Shown in pieces: positions 61,727-64,000 of a stretch of 64,000 bases of DNA. Both the position numbers and the translations under genes were made by a program. How positions within the stretch are numbered: the first letter of the stretch is position 1; every line of letters starts with the position of its first letter. Source of the DNA: Lineus longissimus (lineage: Eukaryota > Nemertea > Pilidiophora > Heteronemertea > Lineidae); the NCBI RefSeq assembly GCF_910592395.1, contig NC_088323.1:15297501-15361500 (forward strand). The letters run 5' to 3'. The notes under the pieces are model-generated. The model saw only the letters and a program-made list of their open reading frames with translations, was not told the origin of the DNA and did not search any database.

Positions 61727-63190
61727 AACGAGTTTACAATCCCGATCACACCCCAAAAAAAGGTCATCGGTTGACTAACCAAGCACCACTGTTCAATGGA
61801 TTTATAGTTGAATGCAATCAAACTACGTCATTTCCGATTGGGGATTGTAAGTTTTAACCGCAATGCCAATTTCACTGTGGATGCTACAGGTTTTGATAGA
61901 TTTGGCCACAACTTGCCCATTTCTAAGTAGAGCGTTGATTTAAGAAGTGCTAATATGTAAAGTCAAGGACTTAGTGAGCCCCCCTTTAGGTCGGGGGAGC
62001 TCCCCCGAACCCCCCTACGAGCATATGTTAAGTGCAAGCTCTAACAACTACAGCTGTTACAATGGGGGGACACCCCCCAAACCCCCTCCGTCGACATAGG
62101 TTTTTACCAGTGCGTTGGGGGGAAGCTCCCCCCAAACCCCCCCCCGGTGGACAGTCAACTAGCCCTTCTGTGTCATACTGCTGGAGGGGGGGGTGCGATG
62201 GGACCATGCATATAGTTCCTTCCGACACATTTTTGTTTTGGTAATGTAATACATTGTGATTGTCCTTATTCACGGGAATCGGGCGTTTCCAGTGATATAC
62301 GACACTTAAATGGATTGTCCTCATGCATTCACTTTGGAAACGCATTTTAAAATAGATGTCACGTCCTGTTAATGGGGCACGTCATCATCGCGTACATTTG
62401 GGAAAAACTCCCTAACGAGACCGGAGCAGACGGCTGAAAGTAGTTTATTTATTGGCCGCTAGGGTACAGAATGTACGTCGCTCACCCGAAATTTTCACGC
62501 AACTATAGCTAAATAGAGCTAGTTCTAGTTTGTGATTCATTTTGATACTTCAGATTTGGGCAGTAGACCAATATAACTTAGTCGTCAGTGTGGTTTTAAG
62601 CTGGAAAAACGTATTTATTTTTCTTAAAGTGCCTTTTTTGGACGGGTGTGTGCGATTGTTTTGTTTTTATGTCACGTGACCTCGACCATGTCGACACAAA
62701 ATTGAAATAAACCACCCTTTTCTGTCATTATTTAGGACGGATATTTCTCTAATAAAAATATTAATATAATTGGCCAATTTCTTAGGCATATGATGTAGCG
62801 AATTCCCATGAAGAATTAAATTTAATTTAACTTAATTTCAACCAATGGGATAGCAACCACCACCGGAAGATCGCGGAGAAATCGGTAAACTCAACGGAGT
62901 TAATTCAGAAAAATACCAAAAAAAATTGTTTGTAGGATATACAATTGTTACTCTCTTTATTTCTAATCATTCACTATATACTCCCGCACACACGTGTATC
63001 TTAAGAGCCCCTCCTAAGAGGGGGGCTTATAAATGAACCACGTGTGTGTGTCAGTGGTTAAAATTTACAATCCCTGATCGGAAATGACGTAGTTTGATCG
63101 CATTCAACTATAAATCCATTGAACAGTGGTGCTTCGTTAGTCAACCGATGACCTTTTTTTGGGGTGTGATCGGGGATTCTAAACTCATTC
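61727..63190. mobile_element. 1.46-kb element with about 140-bp inverted ends
   Basis: The left end GAACGAGTTTACAATCCC, AAAGGTCATCGGTTGACTAA and AAACTACGTCATTTCCGATT is mirrored by AATCGGAAATGACGTAGTTT-type sequence and GATCGGGGATTCTAAACTCA at the right. The interior has three G/C hairpins at 61980-62160 and CGTCACGT-type words, but no transposase. The terminal repeats are themselves palindromic at their ends (TTTACAATCCC and GGGGATTGTAA). Confidence -1.
61980..62215. repeat. Three G/C-run hairpin modules
   Basis: TCGGGGGAGCTCCCCCGAAC (61994), TGGGGGGACACCCCCCAAAC (62063) and TGGGGGGAAGCTCCCCCCAA (62117) each pair a G-run with a C-run and are followed by CCCCC. A further G-run is at 62184. 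Overlapping reading frames on both strands are low-complexity by-products. Confidence -1.
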
Positions 63191-64000
63191 CGTGTCAGTT
63201 ACCTATAATTGTTTCAAGTGGAATTTGTGTGAAAACAGGCTACAGAGCATGTGCAAATTTCCCAAGGATGTGAGCCATGTGCTTCGGCTCATATTCAGCC
63301 AGGATTGGCTCAGAAAATTGAGTCAATTTTGAACACCGGAGCCAGTATTTTTGCAGTGGTTTCTGACTGCTTCACATAGGGGGCACCACTGTGCAGTGTG
63401 TTTTGTTCTTTTGAGATTACTTACTCCCACATGTGGATAATTTGATAGAATCTTTTGCATTTTGCTAAGACATGTTTATAATTTGTGTCTTTCCAGTTTA
63501 ACCCTTCTACTGCTGAATAATACAAGTTTATTTGAAAGAAGAGTCGAAAATGTTGATTGTCTGTGATCCCGTGAGTTATGCTGCCCTGGCTGACGATTAG
63601 GACTCGTCACCCACCTCCAACACCTCGAATCAGTGCGTATCTCGTTTTCAGTTTGTTCGGGTTCTGGTGACCACGTCCATCAATCTCGTCCCCCAGGTAG
63701 ACCCTCTCACGTTTGGATTGCACAACTTATGCTCTGAATAGTCTTACCCTAGGAACAAGAGGATTCTAATAAGATATCAGTCAAAACACTTTACACATCG
63801 AACAGAAGACAGACTTGGCGATATCTTTGTGACCTCTCAACCAAGGATCAGGCACCTTGCCCTGACCTTCACCAAAACAAAGGCTAGGCTATTGCCACAA
63901 GGACTGAGCTGTATGAAGTACTCCATTCCACATGTTCCAAAGGTCATAAGGGATTTGGCAAGACCAGCGATTCAGCCTAAGCTTAACATTTTCTCGGGCG
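63191..64000. other. No gene seen
   Basis: Unique-looking DNA at the window end with no exon, repeat or RNA gene recognised on either strand. It may contain the start of an upstream neighbour. Confidence -1.

Overview
This is metazoan genomic DNA, probably from a marine invertebrate. There is no operon structure. One gene is split over more than 33 kb by introns, GT-AG splice sites are clear, and the rest is packed with tRNA-derived SINEs, short inverted-repeat transposons and long minisatellites. A short interstitial (CCCTAA)n tract fits an animal with TTAGGG-type telomeres. I cannot name the species.

The only protein-coding gene I can support lies on the minus strand. Eleven exons between 49402 (start codon) and 16001 join in one uninterrupted frame (1073 coding bases, 357 complete codons). 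They encode the FERM domain and the start of the FERM-adjacent region of a PTPN3/PTPN4-type (Drosophila Ptpmeg) non-receptor protein tyrosine phosphatase. The PDZ and phosphatase exons are not found and should lie beyond base 1. None of these exons is longer than 164 bases. Most longer reading frames in the window are by-products of minisatellites.

Layout. 1-16000: presumed intron 11 or linker, with MITEs, one SINE and minisatellites. 16001-23552: exons 11 to 8 with inserted elements. 23553-30920: exons 7 to 4, with a 24-bp minisatellite full of TGACGTCA palindromes. Exon 4 sits between two large minisatellites (30187-30787 and 30966-31903). 30921-45653: two introns of about 7 kb with several tandem arrays (41, 18, 143 bp) and many copies of one roughly 180-bp TA-flanked MITE. 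45654-49402: exons 2 and 1, with a three-level nested transposon. 49388-50505: a 98-bp array made from the exon 1 splice acceptor, start codon and first codons. 50506-64000: 5' flank or 5' UTR intron, with more MITEs, SINEs and arrays and no recognisable gene.

The most unusual observation is the exon 1 array. About eleven extra copies of the acceptor plus ATG stand upstream of the real one, and the outermost is old, diverged and lacks a deletion found in the array copies checked. Other strong signals are the CRE-palindrome array in intron 7, the nested insertions with recognisable empty sites, and a SINE segment that has become a 143-bp tandem array.
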